The notes: generated by a model from the sequence alone, not told the origin. A stretch of 64,000 nt of DNA from Rhodovulum sp. MB263 (GCF_002073975.1 NZ_CP020384.1:186001-250000), one strand, 5' to 3'. Positions 54,555 to 63,350 are shown, counted from the stretch's first letter. Numbers and translations: made by a program.

Positions 54555-55526
54555 TCATTCGGCGGCAAGGCCCTCGGGGGTGTAGCGGACCCCGTTCGCG
54601 GCCTGGATCTCGCGGATCACCGCCCAGTCCTCCTGATAGGTCACCGGCACGAATTTCGAGACCCCGGCGAATTCCTCGCCAAGCGCGGTGCCCGAGAAGT
54701 CGAAATCGAAGAAGGCCTGCCTGATCTTCTCGACCAGCGCCGGGTCGAGATCATGGGCATAGGTGAAGGAGGTGGTCGGGAAGGGTTTCGATTCCCAGAT
54801 GATCTTGACCTCTTCGGGGTCGTAGAGCCCGCGTTCGGCCATGCGGTCGACCACTTCGGAGGCGACCGGGGCGGCATCGTAATCCCCGGCGACGACGCCC
54901 AGCATCGACTGGTCATGCGAGCCGGAATAGACCACCTCGTAATCCTCGTCCGGAGTCACCCCGAGATTGGGGAACAGCGCGCGGGGCGCCAGATTGCCCG
55001 AATTCGACGTGGGCGAGGTATGCGCGACGCGCTTGCCGGCAAGGTCCTCCATGCTGTCGATGCCGCTGTCCTTGCGGGTATAGACCTGCAGCTTGTAGCC
55101 GAATTCGCCCTCGTCCGAGCCCATGATCGCGAAGGGCACGGCGCCCGCGAGGTTGACGGCGAAGGGCGTGGGGCCGGTCGAGAAGCCCGCGATATGCAAC
55201 CGCCCCGAGCGCATGGCCTCGACCTCGGCCGAATTCGACTGCACGGCGAAGAACCTGACGTCCCGGCCGGTCGCCTCCTCGAGATGCTCGATGAAGGGTT
55301 CCCAGATATCGGCATAGATTGCCGGGTCCTCGACCGGCGTATAGGCAAAGACCAGCGTGCCCGGATCCTGCAGCCCCTCGGCGGGCGCGTCGGCGACCAG
55401 ATCGCCGTCCCGGTCGCAATACATCGGGTCGAGATCGCCGCGCGGGCAGTCCTGGGCCTGGGCCGCTCCGGCGAGCATGGCGATGGCGGATGCCGCGGCG
55501 AGGCCGCGGAACGTGATGTCGAACAT
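54555..55526 (-). CDS. phnD: Phosphonate-type ABC transporter substrate-binding protein
   Basis: A 323-residue periplasmic PhnD-family protein. Signal peptide 1-24 ends in AAQA. Near the mature N-terminus, DCPRGDLDPMYCDRDGDLV holds two Cys and an EF-hand-like acidic stretch absent from E. coli PhnD. Ligand-site blocks are FAYTPVEDPAIY, FFAVQSNSAEVEAMRSG, AHTSPTSNSG and SGSHDQSM, where the Ser/Thr residues bind the phosphonate or phosphate group. GGGAGGAAAAC precedes the ATG. It is first in the operon and divergent from the DeoR gene. Confidence 0.93.
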   Translation of the reverse strand: MFDITFRGLAAASAIAMLAGAAQAQDCPRGDLDPMYCDRDGDLVADAPAEGLQDPGTLVFAYTPVEDPAIYADIWEPFIEHLEEATGRDVRFFAVQSNSAEVEAMRSGRLHIAGFSTGPTPFAVNLAGAVPFAIMGSDEGEFGYKLQVYTRKDSGIDSMEDLAGKRVAHTSPTSNSGNLAPRALFPNLGVTPDEDYEVVYSGSHDQSMLGVVAGDYDAAPVASEVVDRMAERGLYDPEEVKIIWESKPFPTTSFTYAHDLDPALVEKIRQAFFDFDFSGTALGEEFAGVSKFVPVTYQEDWAVIREIQAANGVRYTPEGLAAE

Positions 55527-55567
55527 GTTTTCCTCCCTTGTCCTCATCCCTCCGCTCCTCCGGAGAA

Positions 55568-55629
55568 ATGTGGCATCTCCCACATGATCAGCATTAATTT
55601 GTGGCAACTGCAATATGTTTGTTGCCAAA
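55568..55629. promoter_or_regulatory. Candidate DeoR-type operators between phnD and the regulator
   Basis: ATGTGG-CATCTC-CCACAT (55568-55585) is a perfect dyad. A second dyad, GGCAAC (55603-55608) with GTTGCC (55621-55626), lies closer to the regulator. The half-site TGTGGCA occurs at 55569 and 55600, and a close inverse (TTTGGCAAC on the minus strand) at 55621-55629. This AT-rich 130-bp gap is the only place for both promoters. Confidence 0.55.
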
Positions 55630-55659
55630 CTGTGATAACCTCGCGCAAGAGGACAGACC

Positions 55660-56433
55660 ATGACCGACCCGAACCCGCGCCTGCGCAAAGCCGACCGGCA
55701 CGAGAGAATCCTCATGGAGCTCAAGCTGAGATCGCATCTTCGGATCAGCGATCTGGCCCGGGATTTCCATGTCGCGACCGAGACCATCCGGCGCGACGTG
55801 GCCGAGCTTCAGGCGGCCGGACAGGTCACGAAGGCCTTCGGTGGCGTCATCCCGGTCGGGCCGGGGCAGCGCCCGGATGTGGATGCGCGCAGCCGCGACC
55901 GTCAGCAGGAGCGCGCCGAGATCGCCCGACAGGCCGCCACGCTGGTGGCGCCCGGCGACACGATCATGCTCGATGCCGGCTCCACCACCCAGGAGCTGGC
56001 GCGGCGGCTGTCGCTTGGTGGCGCCCCGGTCACCGTGCTGACCAACAGCCTGAATGTCGCGATGATCCTCGGCCGCAGCGCGGCCGCGACGGTGCGGCTG
56101 TGTCCGGGCGATTTCCTGGCCCGCGAGGCGGCGGTGATCGGCCCGGACACGGTCGATTTCCTGCGCCGCTTTCATGTCGGGCGCGCCTTCATCGGCGCCT
56201 CGGCGGTCAGTTGCAACGGCGTGACCGAGGCGGTGCCGGGCTTTGCCGCGATCAAGCGCGCGATGATGGCGCAGAGCGACGAGCTGGTGGTGATGGCCGA
56301 TCAAAGCAAGATCGGCCACACCGATTGCGATCTGGTCACGCCGTTCCGTCCGGGCGTGACGCTGGTCACCGACGCCTCGCTGCCGGCAGAGCTTGGGGGC
56401 GTGATCGCCCGAGGCGGTGCGCGGGTGCTCTGA
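55660..56433 (+). CDS. DeoR/GlpR-family transcriptional regulator
   Basis: A 257-residue repressor with an N-terminal winged helix (about 8-62, including HLRISDLARDFHVATETIRR) and a DeoR C-terminal sensor domain with MLDAGSTTQELARRL, VLTNSLNVAMIL, VGRAFIGASAV and VMADQSKIG. This family usually senses sugar phosphates or related phospho-metabolites. Its divergent position suggests that it controls the phnDCEE-HAD operon, and the ligand may be a product of the imported compound. AAGAGG lies before the ATG. Confidence 0.93.
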   Translation: MTDPNPRLRKADRHERILMELKLRSHLRISDLARDFHVATETIRRDVAELQAAGQVTKAFGGVIPVGPGQRPDVDARSRDRQQERAEIARQAATLVAPGDTIMLDAGSTTQELARRLSLGGAPVTVLTNSLNVAMILGRSAAATVRLCPGDFLAREAAVIGPDTVDFLRRFHVGRAFIGASAVSCNGVTEAVPGFAAIKRAMMAQSDELVVMADQSKIGHTDCDLVTPFRPGVTLVTDASLPAELGGVIARGGARVL

Positions 56434-56788
56434 CGCGGTCTGTCTTGCTGGGGCCTGTCTTACTGGGTCCAGCCTTGCAGGGGGCTGTCTTGCAGGGGGC
56501 GGCGTGCCGGCCGGAAGACGGTCCGGGGCGGGAGGGGCCGTCGAGAAACACCCCGCCTCTGGCCGGATCGGATTGCCGCGCTTTCGCGCCCGGCCGGCCC
56601 CGGGGAAGCATGGCCGGGGAAACATGTTCAGGAGCTGAAAGAGATCCCGCCCGACGCCGCGCCGTCGAAGGGAGGGCTCCTGGCAGGGACAGGCGCGCGG
56701 CCCGGGCGGTGTCTCGAAAAGGGGCGTGGGGCGGGCGGGCGAAAGTGTCCCCGGAGCTAGGGGCAGGTCAGGCTGCGCCAGGGCGGCG
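56434..56788. other. Intergenic region with a 15-bp tandem array
   Basis: This 355-base gap between the converging deoR-type and fmt genes holds no supported gene. It opens with four tandem 15-bp repeats (56440-56499); the rest is GC-rich without recognised signals. Confidence 0.6.
56440..56499 (+). repeat. Four tandem 15-bp repeats
   Basis: The units are CTGTCTTGCTGGGGC, CTGTCTTACTGGGTC, CAGCCTTGCAGGGGG and CTGTCTTGCAGGGGG. Each differs from a common pattern at one to four bases. They begin 7 bases after the regulator stop. Confidence 0.9.
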
Positions 56789-57703
56789 TCAGCTCAGCCG
56801 TTCGGGCAGGGGAAAGCCGCGCAGGATCTCGGCGGCGCCCATCGGGCGCTTGCCCTGGCGCTGGGCCTCGAGGATCTCGACGGCGCCCTCGCCGCAGGCA
56901 ATGGTCAGCCCGTCCAGAACCGTGCCGGGGGCGGCGCTGCCGTTCACTGCGTTGTCCGTCACTGCGCGGGCGCGCAGGAGTTTCAGCCGTTCTCCGGCCA
57001 CATCGCACCAGGCGCCGGGGAAGGGCGAGAGGCCGTTGATATGGCGTGCGACCTCGGCGGCGGGACGGGTCCAGTCCACCCTGGCCTCGGCCTTGTCGAT
57101 CTTGGCGGCATAGGTCACGCCCTCGGCGGCTTGCGGCTCGCGGGGCTGCTCGCGCAGCCGCTCGAGCGCATCGACAATCAGCCGAGCGCCCATGTCCGAA
57201 AGCCGGTCATGCAGACCGCCCGTGGTGTCTTCGGGGCCGATGGCGGTGCTCTCGCGCAACAGCACCGGCCCGGTATCGAGGCCTTCCTCCATCTCCATGA
57301 TGCAGACGCCGGTCTCGGGGTCGCCCGCCATGATCGCACGGTGAATGGGCGCGGCACCGCGCCAGCGCGGCAAGAGCGAGGCATGGATGTTGAGACAGCC
57401 CCGGCAGGGCGCCTCGAGCACCTCGCGCGGCAGGATCAGCCCGTAGGCCACCACGACGGCGACATCGGGGTCGAGTGCCGCGAAGGCCGTCTGTTCCGGC
57501 GCCGCGCGCAGCGATTTCGGGTGGCGGACCATCAGTCCCAGCTCTTCGGCGCGGGCATGGACGGGGGTCGGGCGGTCCTTCTTGCCGCGCCCGGCGGGGC
57601 GAGGGGGCTGCGTGTAGACGCAGGCGATCTCGTGACCCGCTGCGACCAGCGCGTCGAGCACCGGCACCGAGAAATCGGGGGTTCCCATGAAGATCACCCG
57701 CAT
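56789..57703 (-). CDS. fmt: Methionyl-tRNA formyltransferase
   Basis: A 304-residue enzyme that formylates initiator Met-tRNA with 10-formyl-tetrahydrofolate. Active-site residues Asn105, His107 and Asp143 lie in [18 protein letters not shown] and EGLDTGP. The C-terminal OB-like domain (about 205-304) binds tRNA. It overlaps the upstream deformylase-like gene by 10 bp and ends a def-def-def-fmt operon that both adds and removes formyl groups. Confidence 0.96.
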   Translation of the reverse strand: MRVIFMGTPDFSVPVLDALVAAGHEIACVYTQPPRPAGRGKKDRPTPVHARAEELGLMVRHPKSLRAAPEQTAFAALDPDVAVVVAYGLILPREVLEAPCRGCLNIHASLLPRWRGAAPIHRAIMAGDPETGVCIMEMEEGLDTGPVLLRESTAIGPEDTTGGLHDRLSDMGARLIVDALERLREQPREPQAAEGVTYAAKIDKAEARVDWTRPAAEVARHINGLSPFPGAWCDVAGERLKLLRARAVTDNAVNGSAAPGTVLDGLTIACGEGAVEILEAQRQGKRPMGAAEILRGFPLPERLS

Positions 57704-58206
57704 CGGCCTGCCCCCAGTTTCCGGGCCTTCTTCAGAAGGCGGTCGCGTTTCAGCTTCGAAAGATTGTCGAAATACATCCGGCCCGCAAGATGGTCGAGCT
57801 GGTGCTGGGCCGAGGTCGCCCAGAGACCGGAAAATTCGCGCGTCGCGGGTTCGCCCTGCTCATTCAGGAAGCGCAGCGTGACCCGGGCGGGTCGGGTGAT
57901 GGTGGCATCGACCCCGGGCAGGCAGGGGCTGGCCTCGTCATGGGCCGAGAGATCGTCCGAGACCGTCACGATCTCGGGATTGGCCAGCCGGATGGCCGCG
58001 CCGCGGGTCTCGTTGCAGTCGAGCACGGCAAGGCGCAGCAGCACCCCGATCTGGTTGGCGGCCAGGCCCACGCCATGGCCGGGCATCGCCTCCATGGTGT
58101 CGATCATGTCGGCCCAGATCGCGCGGATCTCGTCGGTGACGGTTTCGACCGGCACGGCCGGGGTGGCAAGGTGCGGGTCGGGCCAGGGCAGGATCGGCCG
58201 GATCAT
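57694..58206 (-). CDS. Degenerate peptide deformylase paralogue
   Basis: A 170-residue member of the deformylase fold in which all three active-site motifs differ. GxGLAAPQ has become GVGLAANQ (45-52). EGCLSLPG has become EASPCLPG (91-98), which moves the metal-binding Cys two places. HEIDH has become HQLDH (135-139), losing the catalytic Glu. It is therefore unlikely to be an ordinary deformylase; similar third copies are known in Alphaproteobacteria, without a clear role. It is coupled by ATGA to the previous gene and by 10 bp to fmt. Confidence 0.88.
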   Translation of the reverse strand: MIRPILPWPDPHLATPAVPVETVTDEIRAIWADMIDTMEAMPGHGVGLAANQIGVLLRLAVLDCNETRGAAIRLANPEIVTVSDDLSAHDEASPCLPGVDATITRPARVTLRFLNEQGEPATREFSGLWATSAQHQLDHLAGRMYFDNLSKLKRDRLLKKARKLGAGRCG

Positions 58207-58697
58207 GCGCCGTAGGCCGCTTCCAGTTCGCTGCGCTGGTCGGCATCGACCCGGTTCAGGGTGACGATGCCGTCGAGATGGTCGATCTCGTGCTGGGCGC
58301 AGACCGCCGAGATGCCCGACAACACCTCGCGCCGGCGGGTGCCGTCGAGATCGGTCCAGCGCAGCGTGATCTCGATCGCGCGCTCGACCTCGGCGACGAT
58401 CCCGGGCAGCGACAGGCAGCCCTCGGGGCCGGTCATGGTTTCGGGTCCGCGTTCCTCTATCACCGGATCGATGAAGATACGCGGGTTGCGCGGCCCGGCG
58501 GCGCCGTTCACATCCATCACGAACAGCCGTTTCAGCACGCCCACCTGCGGCGCGGCCAGCCCGCGCCCGGGCGCCCCATACATGGTGTCGAGCATTTCCT
58601 GCGCCAGCCGCGCGATCTCGGGCGTCACATGGCCGATGGGCTCGCAACGGGTCGCCAGCCGCGGATCGGGCCAGCGCAGGATCGGCAGCTCGCTCAC
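58203..58697 (-). CDS. def: Peptide deformylase, second copy
   Basis: A 164-residue deformylase with all motifs intact: GRGLAAPQ (44-51), EGCLS with Cys94, and HEIDH (136-140). It removes the formyl group from new protein N-termini with Fe2+ or a similar ion. The N-terminus is SELPILRWPDPRL. The GTG start at 58697 has GGAG upstream and overlaps the first def stop (GTGA). Confidence 0.92.
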   Translation of the reverse strand: MSELPILRWPDPRLATRCEPIGHVTPEIARLAQEMLDTMYGAPGRGLAAPQVGVLKRLFVMDVNGAAGPRNPRIFIDPVIEERGPETMTGPEGCLSLPGIVAEVERAIEITLRWTDLDGTRRREVLSGISAVCAQHEIDHLDGIVTLNRVDADQRSELEAAYGA

Positions 58698-59215
58698 GAC
58701 CGGCTCCGTTCGCGTTTCAGCTTGACCATCTTGCGGGTGATGAACTGGCGCTTGAGCGGCTTGAGGTAGTCGATGAAGAGCTTGCCGTCGAGATGGTCGA
58801 TCTCGTGCTGGACGCAGGTCGCCCAGAGCCCGGTGAACCTGTCCTCCTTCGGATCGCCCGACGGGTCGGTCCAGCGCACGATCACCTCGGCGGGACGGGT
58901 GACCTCGGCATAGGTCTCGGGGATCGACAGGCAGCCTTCCTCGTGGATGTTCCTGTCCTCCGAGGCCCAGACGACCTCGGGGTTGAACATCGCATAGGGC
59001 TGGGGCCGGGCGCCCTCGTCCTTGGCGCAATCCATCACGATCAGCCGCGAGAGCACGCCGATCTGCGGCGCCGCAAGCCCGATGCCCGGCGCGTCATACA
59101 TGGTTTCCAGCATGTCCTCGGCAAGCTTCTGCAGCATGTCCGAGATATCGGGCACGGCATCTGCCACCGTTTTCAGGCGCGGGTCGGGATGGATCAGGAT
59201 CGGTCGAATGCTCAT
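58694..59215 (-). CDS. def: Peptide deformylase, first copy
   Basis: A 173-residue type I deformylase with GIGLAAPQ (44-51), EGCLS (Cys95) and HEIDH (137-141), and the longer C-terminus ending in FITRKMVKLKRERS that is usual in the main housekeeping enzyme. It begins the def-def-def-fmt operon. The ATG at 59215 gives the standard opening SIRPILIHPDPRL. Confidence 0.94.
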   Translation of the reverse strand: MSIRPILIHPDPRLKTVADAVPDISDMLQKLAEDMLETMYDAPGIGLAAPQIGVLSRLIVMDCAKDEGARPQPYAMFNPEVVWASEDRNIHEEGCLSIPETYAEVTRPAEVIVRWTDPSGDPKEDRFTGLWATCVQHEIDHLDGKLFIDYLKPLKRQFITRKMVKLKRERSRS

Positions 59216-59317
59216 GATCGATGGATTTAGGCGAAGCCGGGGGCCCGCGCAATGCGGCGTGTCTTGCACCCGGCGGCCAAGACGCTAGCTTGGCGCGCGC
59301 ATCACAGGAGACCCGCC

Positions 59318-60490
59318 ATGAATTTCGACGAGATCATCGACCGCCGCGGCACCCATTCCTCGAAATGGGACATGATGGAGCCGATCTATGGCGTCTCTCC
59401 CGAAGAGGGGCTGGCGATGTGGGTGGCGGACATGGATTTCCGCCCGCCGGCCTGCGTTTCGAAGGCGCTGCAGTCGATGGTCGATCATGGCATCTACGGC
59501 TATTTCGGCGACGACGCCGCCTACAAGGCGGCGATCGGCTGGTGGATGAAGACCCGCCATGGCTGGGAGGTGGACCCGGCCGCGATCTTCACCACGCACG
59601 GGCTTGTGAACGCAACCGCGCTCTGCATCGAGGCCTTCACCGCGCCGGGCGACGGGGTGGTTCTGTTCACGCCGGTCTATCACGCCTTCGCCCGGGTGAT
59701 CCGTGCCGCGGGCCGCGAGGTGGCGGAATGCCCGCTGGTCACGCGCGATGGCCGCTACGAGATGGATTTCGCGGCCTATGACGCACAGATGACCGGCCGC
59801 GAGAAGGTCGTGATCCTTTGCTCGCCGCATAATCCCGGCGGCCGGGTCTGGACCCGCGACGAGCTTCAGGCCGTCGCCGATTTCGCCAGGCGCCACGATC
59901 TGGTGCTGATCTCGGACGAGATCCATCACGACCTGGTCTATCCGGGCCACCGCCATATCGTCATGGATCTGGTCGATGACAATATCCGCGACCGGCTGGT
60001 GATCCTTTCGGCCACCACGAAGAGCTTCAACATCGCGGGTATCCATAACGGCAATGTCATCATCCCCGATCCGGGGCTCCGGGCGCGTTTCGCGGGGCGT
60101 TTCGCGGCCATGGGCATGTCGCCCAATTCCTTCGGTATGATCATGGCGACCGCCGCCTATTCGTCCGACGGCGCCGAATGGATCGATGCGCTGATGCGCT
60201 ATCTCGACGGCAACCGGAAGCTCCTGGACGAGGGCATCGCCGCGATCCCCGGGGTGCGCTCGATGCCGCTCGAGGCAACCTACCTGTCTTGGGTCGATTT
60301 CTCGGGCACCGGCATGGCCGCCGACGAGTTCACCCGCCGGGTCGAGAAGCAGGCGAAGATCGCGGTCAACCACGGCGCCAGCTTCGGCACCGGCGGCGAG
60401 AGCTTCCTGCGCTTCAACATCGCCACCCCGCGGGCGCGGATCGTCGAGGCGGTCGAGCGGCTGCAGGCGGCCTTCGCCGATCTGCAATAG
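59318..60490 (+). CDS. PatB/MalY-type aminotransferase or C-S lyase
   Basis: A 390-residue PLP enzyme of the MalY/PatB branch. The PLP lysine is Lys235 in SATTKSFNIAGIHNG; other blocks are MWVADMDFRPP, GIYGYFGDD, CSPHNPGGRVWTRDEL and ISDEIHHDLVY. Close relatives split cystathionine or cysteine conjugates, while others act as aminotransferases. AGGAG lies ten bases before ATG at 59318. A glutathione transferase gene follows 91 bases later, which would suit turnover of glutathione conjugates; this link is inferred. Confidence 0.92.
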   Translation: MNFDEIIDRRGTHSSKWDMMEPIYGVSPEEGLAMWVADMDFRPPACVSKALQSMVDHGIYGYFGDDAAYKAAIGWWMKTRHGWEVDPAAIFTTHGLVNATALCIEAFTAPGDGVVLFTPVYHAFARVIRAAGREVAECPLVTRDGRYEMDFAAYDAQMTGREKVVILCSPHNPGGRVWTRDELQAVADFARRHDLVLISDEIHHDLVYPGHRHIVMDLVDDNIRDRLVILSATTKSFNIAGIHNGNVIIPDPGLRARFAGRFAAMGMSPNSFGMIMATAAYSSDGAEWIDALMRYLDGNRKLLDEGIAAIPGVRSMPLEATYLSWVDFSGTGMAADEFTRRVEKQAKIAVNHGASFGTGGESFLRFNIATPRARIVEAVERLQAAFADLQ

Positions 60491-60581
60491 CGGTGCGTTG
60501 ACGCAGGGGGGATGCGCGGTCAGAGGCGATGCGCCCGCCGCTCATCCCGCTATCTCTTCCATCAAACACATGGAGGAGTTC

Positions 60582-61571
60582 ATGGGACAACTGATCGATG
60601 GCCGCTGGGACAGCGGCTGGTACGACACCGAAAGCCATGGCGGCCGCTTCGTCCGCTCGACCTCCGGGTTCCGCAACTGGATCACGGCAGACGGCGCGCC
60701 CGGCCCCGAGGGCGAGGGCGGGTTCAGGGCCGAAAGCGGGCGCTATCACCTTTACGTCTCCTATGCTTGCCCCTGGGCGCACCGGGCGCTGATCTTCCGC
60801 GCCATCAAGGGGCTCGCGCCGCATATCGGCCTCTCGGTGGTGCATCCCGACATGCTCGAGGATGGCTGGAGCTTTGCCACCGACTTCCCCGGCACGACCG
60901 GCGACGGCCTTTACGGCCTGCCTTTCCTGCGCGACATCTACACCAAGGCAAAACCCGACGTGTCGGGCCGGGTCACGGTGCCGGTCCTGTGGGACAGGCA
61001 GCGCGAGACCATCGTCTCGAACGAATCCTCCGAGATCATCCGGATGTTCAATTCGGCCTTCGACGGCATCACCGGCAATCGCGACGATTACTGGCCCGAA
61101 GAGCTGCGCGAGGGCATCGACGAGGTCAATGCGCGGGTCTATGACACCGTCAACAACGGCGTCTACAAGGCCGGGTTCGCCACCTCGCAGAAAGCCTATG
61201 ACGAGGCGGTCCGGGCGCTGTTCGACAGTTTCGACTGGCTGGAAGAGCGGCTTGCGACGCGGCGCTACCTGATGGGCGAGCGCCTCACCGAGGCCGACTG
61301 GCGCCTCTTCACCACGCTCTTGCGCTTCGATCCGGTCTATCACCTGCATTTCAAGTGCAACCGCAACCGGCTGATCGACATGCCCAATCTCTGGGGCTAT
61401 GCGCGCGAGCTCTATCAATGGCCGGGCGTGGCCGAGACCGTGCATTTCGACCATATCGTGCGGCACTACCATTACAGCCACGACACCATCAATCCGAACC
61501 GGATCATCCCGATCAACCCGCGGATCGACTGGACCGGGCCGCATGGGCGCGACCGGCTGAAAGCCGCCTGA
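60582..61571 (+). CDS. yqjG: Glutathionyl-hydroquinone reductase
   Basis: A 329-residue Xi-class glutathione transferase (YqjG/ECM4). The catalytic Cys63 is in SYACPWAHRA, and GRYHLYVSYACPWAHR is the family hallmark. IVSNESSEIIRMFNSAF binds glutathione, and the all-helical C-terminal domain includes ADWRLFTTLLRFDPVY. It reduces glutathionyl-hydroquinones. GGAGGA precedes ATG at 60582; an ATG at 60570 is also in frame but leaves no ribosome-binding site. Confidence 0.95.
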   Translation: MGQLIDGRWDSGWYDTESHGGRFVRSTSGFRNWITADGAPGPEGEGGFRAESGRYHLYVSYACPWAHRALIFRAIKGLAPHIGLSVVHPDMLEDGWSFATDFPGTTGDGLYGLPFLRDIYTKAKPDVSGRVTVPVLWDRQRETIVSNESSEIIRMFNSAFDGITGNRDDYWPEELREGIDEVNARVYDTVNNGVYKAGFATSQKAYDEAVRALFDSFDWLEERLATRRYLMGERLTEADWRLFTTLLRFDPVYHLHFKCNRNRLIDMPNLWGYARELYQWPGVAETVHFDHIVRHYHYSHDTINPNRIIPINPRIDWTGPHGRDRLKAA

Positions 61572-61650
61572 GCCAGCTTGCCTGCCGGTTGGGGCTTGGT
61601 AAGGTGGCGGCCGTAAATCGTTTTTGTCTGAAATGGTCCCGGAGCCCTTC

Positions 61651-62844
61651 ATGCGCCCTTCGCCGTCCCTCCCTGCCCTCTGTCTGCTGTCGCTGGCCCT
61701 CGTCTCCGGGGTGCCCGGCGGGGCCTGGGCGGCCTGCGGCGGGAATTTCGGCGGTTTCGTCGCCGGGCTGCGCGACGAGGCGGTGCGCCGGGGCCATGAC
61801 GCGGGCGCGGCGCGAAGCTTTTTCGCGGGCGTCCGGCAGGACCCGGCGGTGATCCGGGCCGACCGGGCGCAAGGCGTGTTCCAGCGGGATTTCATCGATT
61901 TCGCGCGGCGCCTGATCAGCCGTTCGCGGCTCGATAACGGGCAGCGCAATGCCGACCGTTACGCCGCCGTTTTCGACGAGGTCGAGCGCAGATATGGCGT
62001 CTCGCGTGGTGTGCTGCTGGCCTTCTGGGCGTTGGAGACCGATTTCGGGGCGGTTCAGGGCGACTTCAACACGCTGAACGCGCTGGTGACGCTGGCCCAT
62101 GATTGCCGCAGGCCCGAGCTGTTCCGGCCGCAGGTCTTCTCGGCCCTGAGCCTTTACGAACGCGGCGATTTCGACCCGGCCACCACCACCGGCGCCTGGG
62201 CGGGCGAGATCGGCCAGGTCCAGATGCTGCCCGCCGACATCCTGGAAAACGGCGTCGACGGCGACGGCGACGGGCATGTCCGGCTGAAGAGCTCGGCGCC
62301 CGATGCGCTGATGTCGGCCGGGAAGATGCTGAAGGGGCTTGGCTGGCGCGCGAACGAGCCCTGGTTGCAGGAAATCGTCATTCCCGGAAATCTCGACTGG
62401 GCCGAGACCGGGCTCGATCATGGCAAGCGCGTCTCGGACTGGGCGCGGCTGGGGGTGCGGGCGCGCAGCGGCAATCTGGGCCCGGCCAGCCTGCGCGCTT
62501 CGGTGTTGCTGCCGATGGGCCGGAACGGCCCGGCCTTCCTAGCCTATCCGAATTTCCGGGTTCTGTTCGAGTGGAACCAGAGCCTCGTCTACGTCACCAC
62601 CGCCGCCTATCTGGCGACCCGCTTCGAGGGCGCCCCGATCTTCGATCCGCGTGCGCCCGAGCCGGGGCTTGCGGGGGCCGAGATGAAGGCCTTGCAGCAA
62701 AAGCTGGTGCGGCGCGGCCATGATGTCGGGGGCGTCGATGGCATTCTCGGCGAGAAAACCCGCGAAGCCGTTCAGAAAGAACAGATCCGGCTTGGCTTTC
62801 CCGCAGATTCCTGGCCGACCCGGGCGCTTCTCGACCGGCTCTGA
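61651..62844 (+). CDS. Lytic murein transglycosylase (MltB family)
   Basis: A 397-residue periplasmic transglycosylase. The signal peptide (about 1-27) ends in GGAWA. The SLT_2 domain carries the catalytic Glu in LLAFWALETDFGAVQGDF and the motif GEIGQVQMLPADILENGVDGD. A C-terminal peptidoglycan-binding domain (about 330-397) has LQQKLVRRGHDVGGVDGILGEKTR. GGAG seven bases before ATG at 61651 decides the start. It is convergent with the YbjN gene. Confidence 0.93.
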   Translation: MRPSPSLPALCLLSLALVSGVPGGAWAACGGNFGGFVAGLRDEAVRRGHDAGAARSFFAGVRQDPAVIRADRAQGVFQRDFIDFARRLISRSRLDNGQRNADRYAAVFDEVERRYGVSRGVLLAFWALETDFGAVQGDFNTLNALVTLAHDCRRPELFRPQVFSALSLYERGDFDPATTTGAWAGEIGQVQMLPADILENGVDGDGDGHVRLKSSAPDALMSAGKMLKGLGWRANEPWLQEIVIPGNLDWAETGLDHGKRVSDWARLGVRARSGNLGPASLRASVLLPMGRNGPAFLAYPNFRVLFEWNQSLVYVTTAAYLATRFEGAPIFDPRAPEPGLAGAEMKALQQKLVRRGHDVGGVDGILGEKTREAVQKEQIRLGFPADSWPTRALLDRL

Positions 62845-62850
62845 CCGCGC

Positions 62851-62869
62851 GCCCCGGAGCCTCCGGGGC
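62851..62869. terminator. Symmetric hairpin between converging genes
   Basis: GCCCCGGAG (62851-62859) and CTCCGGGGC (62861-62869) are perfect inverse copies around a single base, in the 35-base gap between the transglycosylase and YbjN stops. No T run is present. Confidence 0.6.
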
Positions 62870-62879
62870 CGCCGGGGCG

Positions 62880-63350
62880 TTACCAGTCGATATAGTCTTC
62901 GAAAGCGTCGATCGATTGCTGCCAGATGTCGATCGTGGTCATGAAGAGCTTCTTGTCGATGCCGGGCTTGGCCAGGATCACGTCCATTTCCAGCCCCGGA
63001 TCGCCCTCGTCGTCAAGCGTGGCCTTGGTGAACAGCCATTCGCGGTTCCACTGGTTCATCTTCAGCGCGGTCACCGGATCCTTCATGTCGTAGGCGACAT
63101 AGAACTGCACCGAACTGCAGTCGACATTGTCGGTGCAGCCATAGAACAGAACGATGAATTCGGTATTCGAGTCGCCGGTCAGGTGGCTGACGATCTTGGG
63201 GTCGCCGAGATCGTCGGTCTCCATCGTCGCCGCAAGCCCCTTGGACTGAAGCGCCTTCAGCACGCTGTCGGGATCCGACGCGATCACATCGGCCGAGGCT
63301 GCCTGGGCGGCGAGGGGAAGGGCCCAGAGGGCATGGACGAGGCGCTTCAT
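62880..63350 (-). CDS. YbjN-domain secreted protein
   Basis: A 156-residue protein with a signal peptide (1-20, LWALPLAAQAASA) and a YbjN domain: SDPDSVLKALQSKGLAATME, FIVLFYGCTDNVDCSSVQFYVAY and MNQWNREWLFTKATLDDEGD. Two Cys (in CTDNVDC) may pair in the periplasm. Relatives in Rhodobacteraceae occur singly, and the function is unknown. The gap after it (to 63499) shows nothing notable. Confidence 0.87.
   Translation of the reverse strand: MKRLVHALWALPLAAQAASADVIASDPDSVLKALQSKGLAATMETDDLGDPKIVSHLTGDSNTEFIVLFYGCTDNVDCSSVQFYVAYDMKDPVTALKMNQWNREWLFTKATLDDEGDPGLEMDVILAKPGIDKKLFMTTIDIWQQSIDAFEDYIDW

Noticed and set aside
56440-56499. A small pentapeptide-repeat protein
   Set aside because: The pentad pattern appears in several frames simply because the DNA unit is 15 bp, and no full-length frame with a start site fits.
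54213-57113. A plus-strand open frame of 966 codons
   Set aside because: It is antisense to phnC, phnD and fmt and only a shifted frame over the DeoR-type gene. It has no motifs; such long shadows are normal at this GC content.
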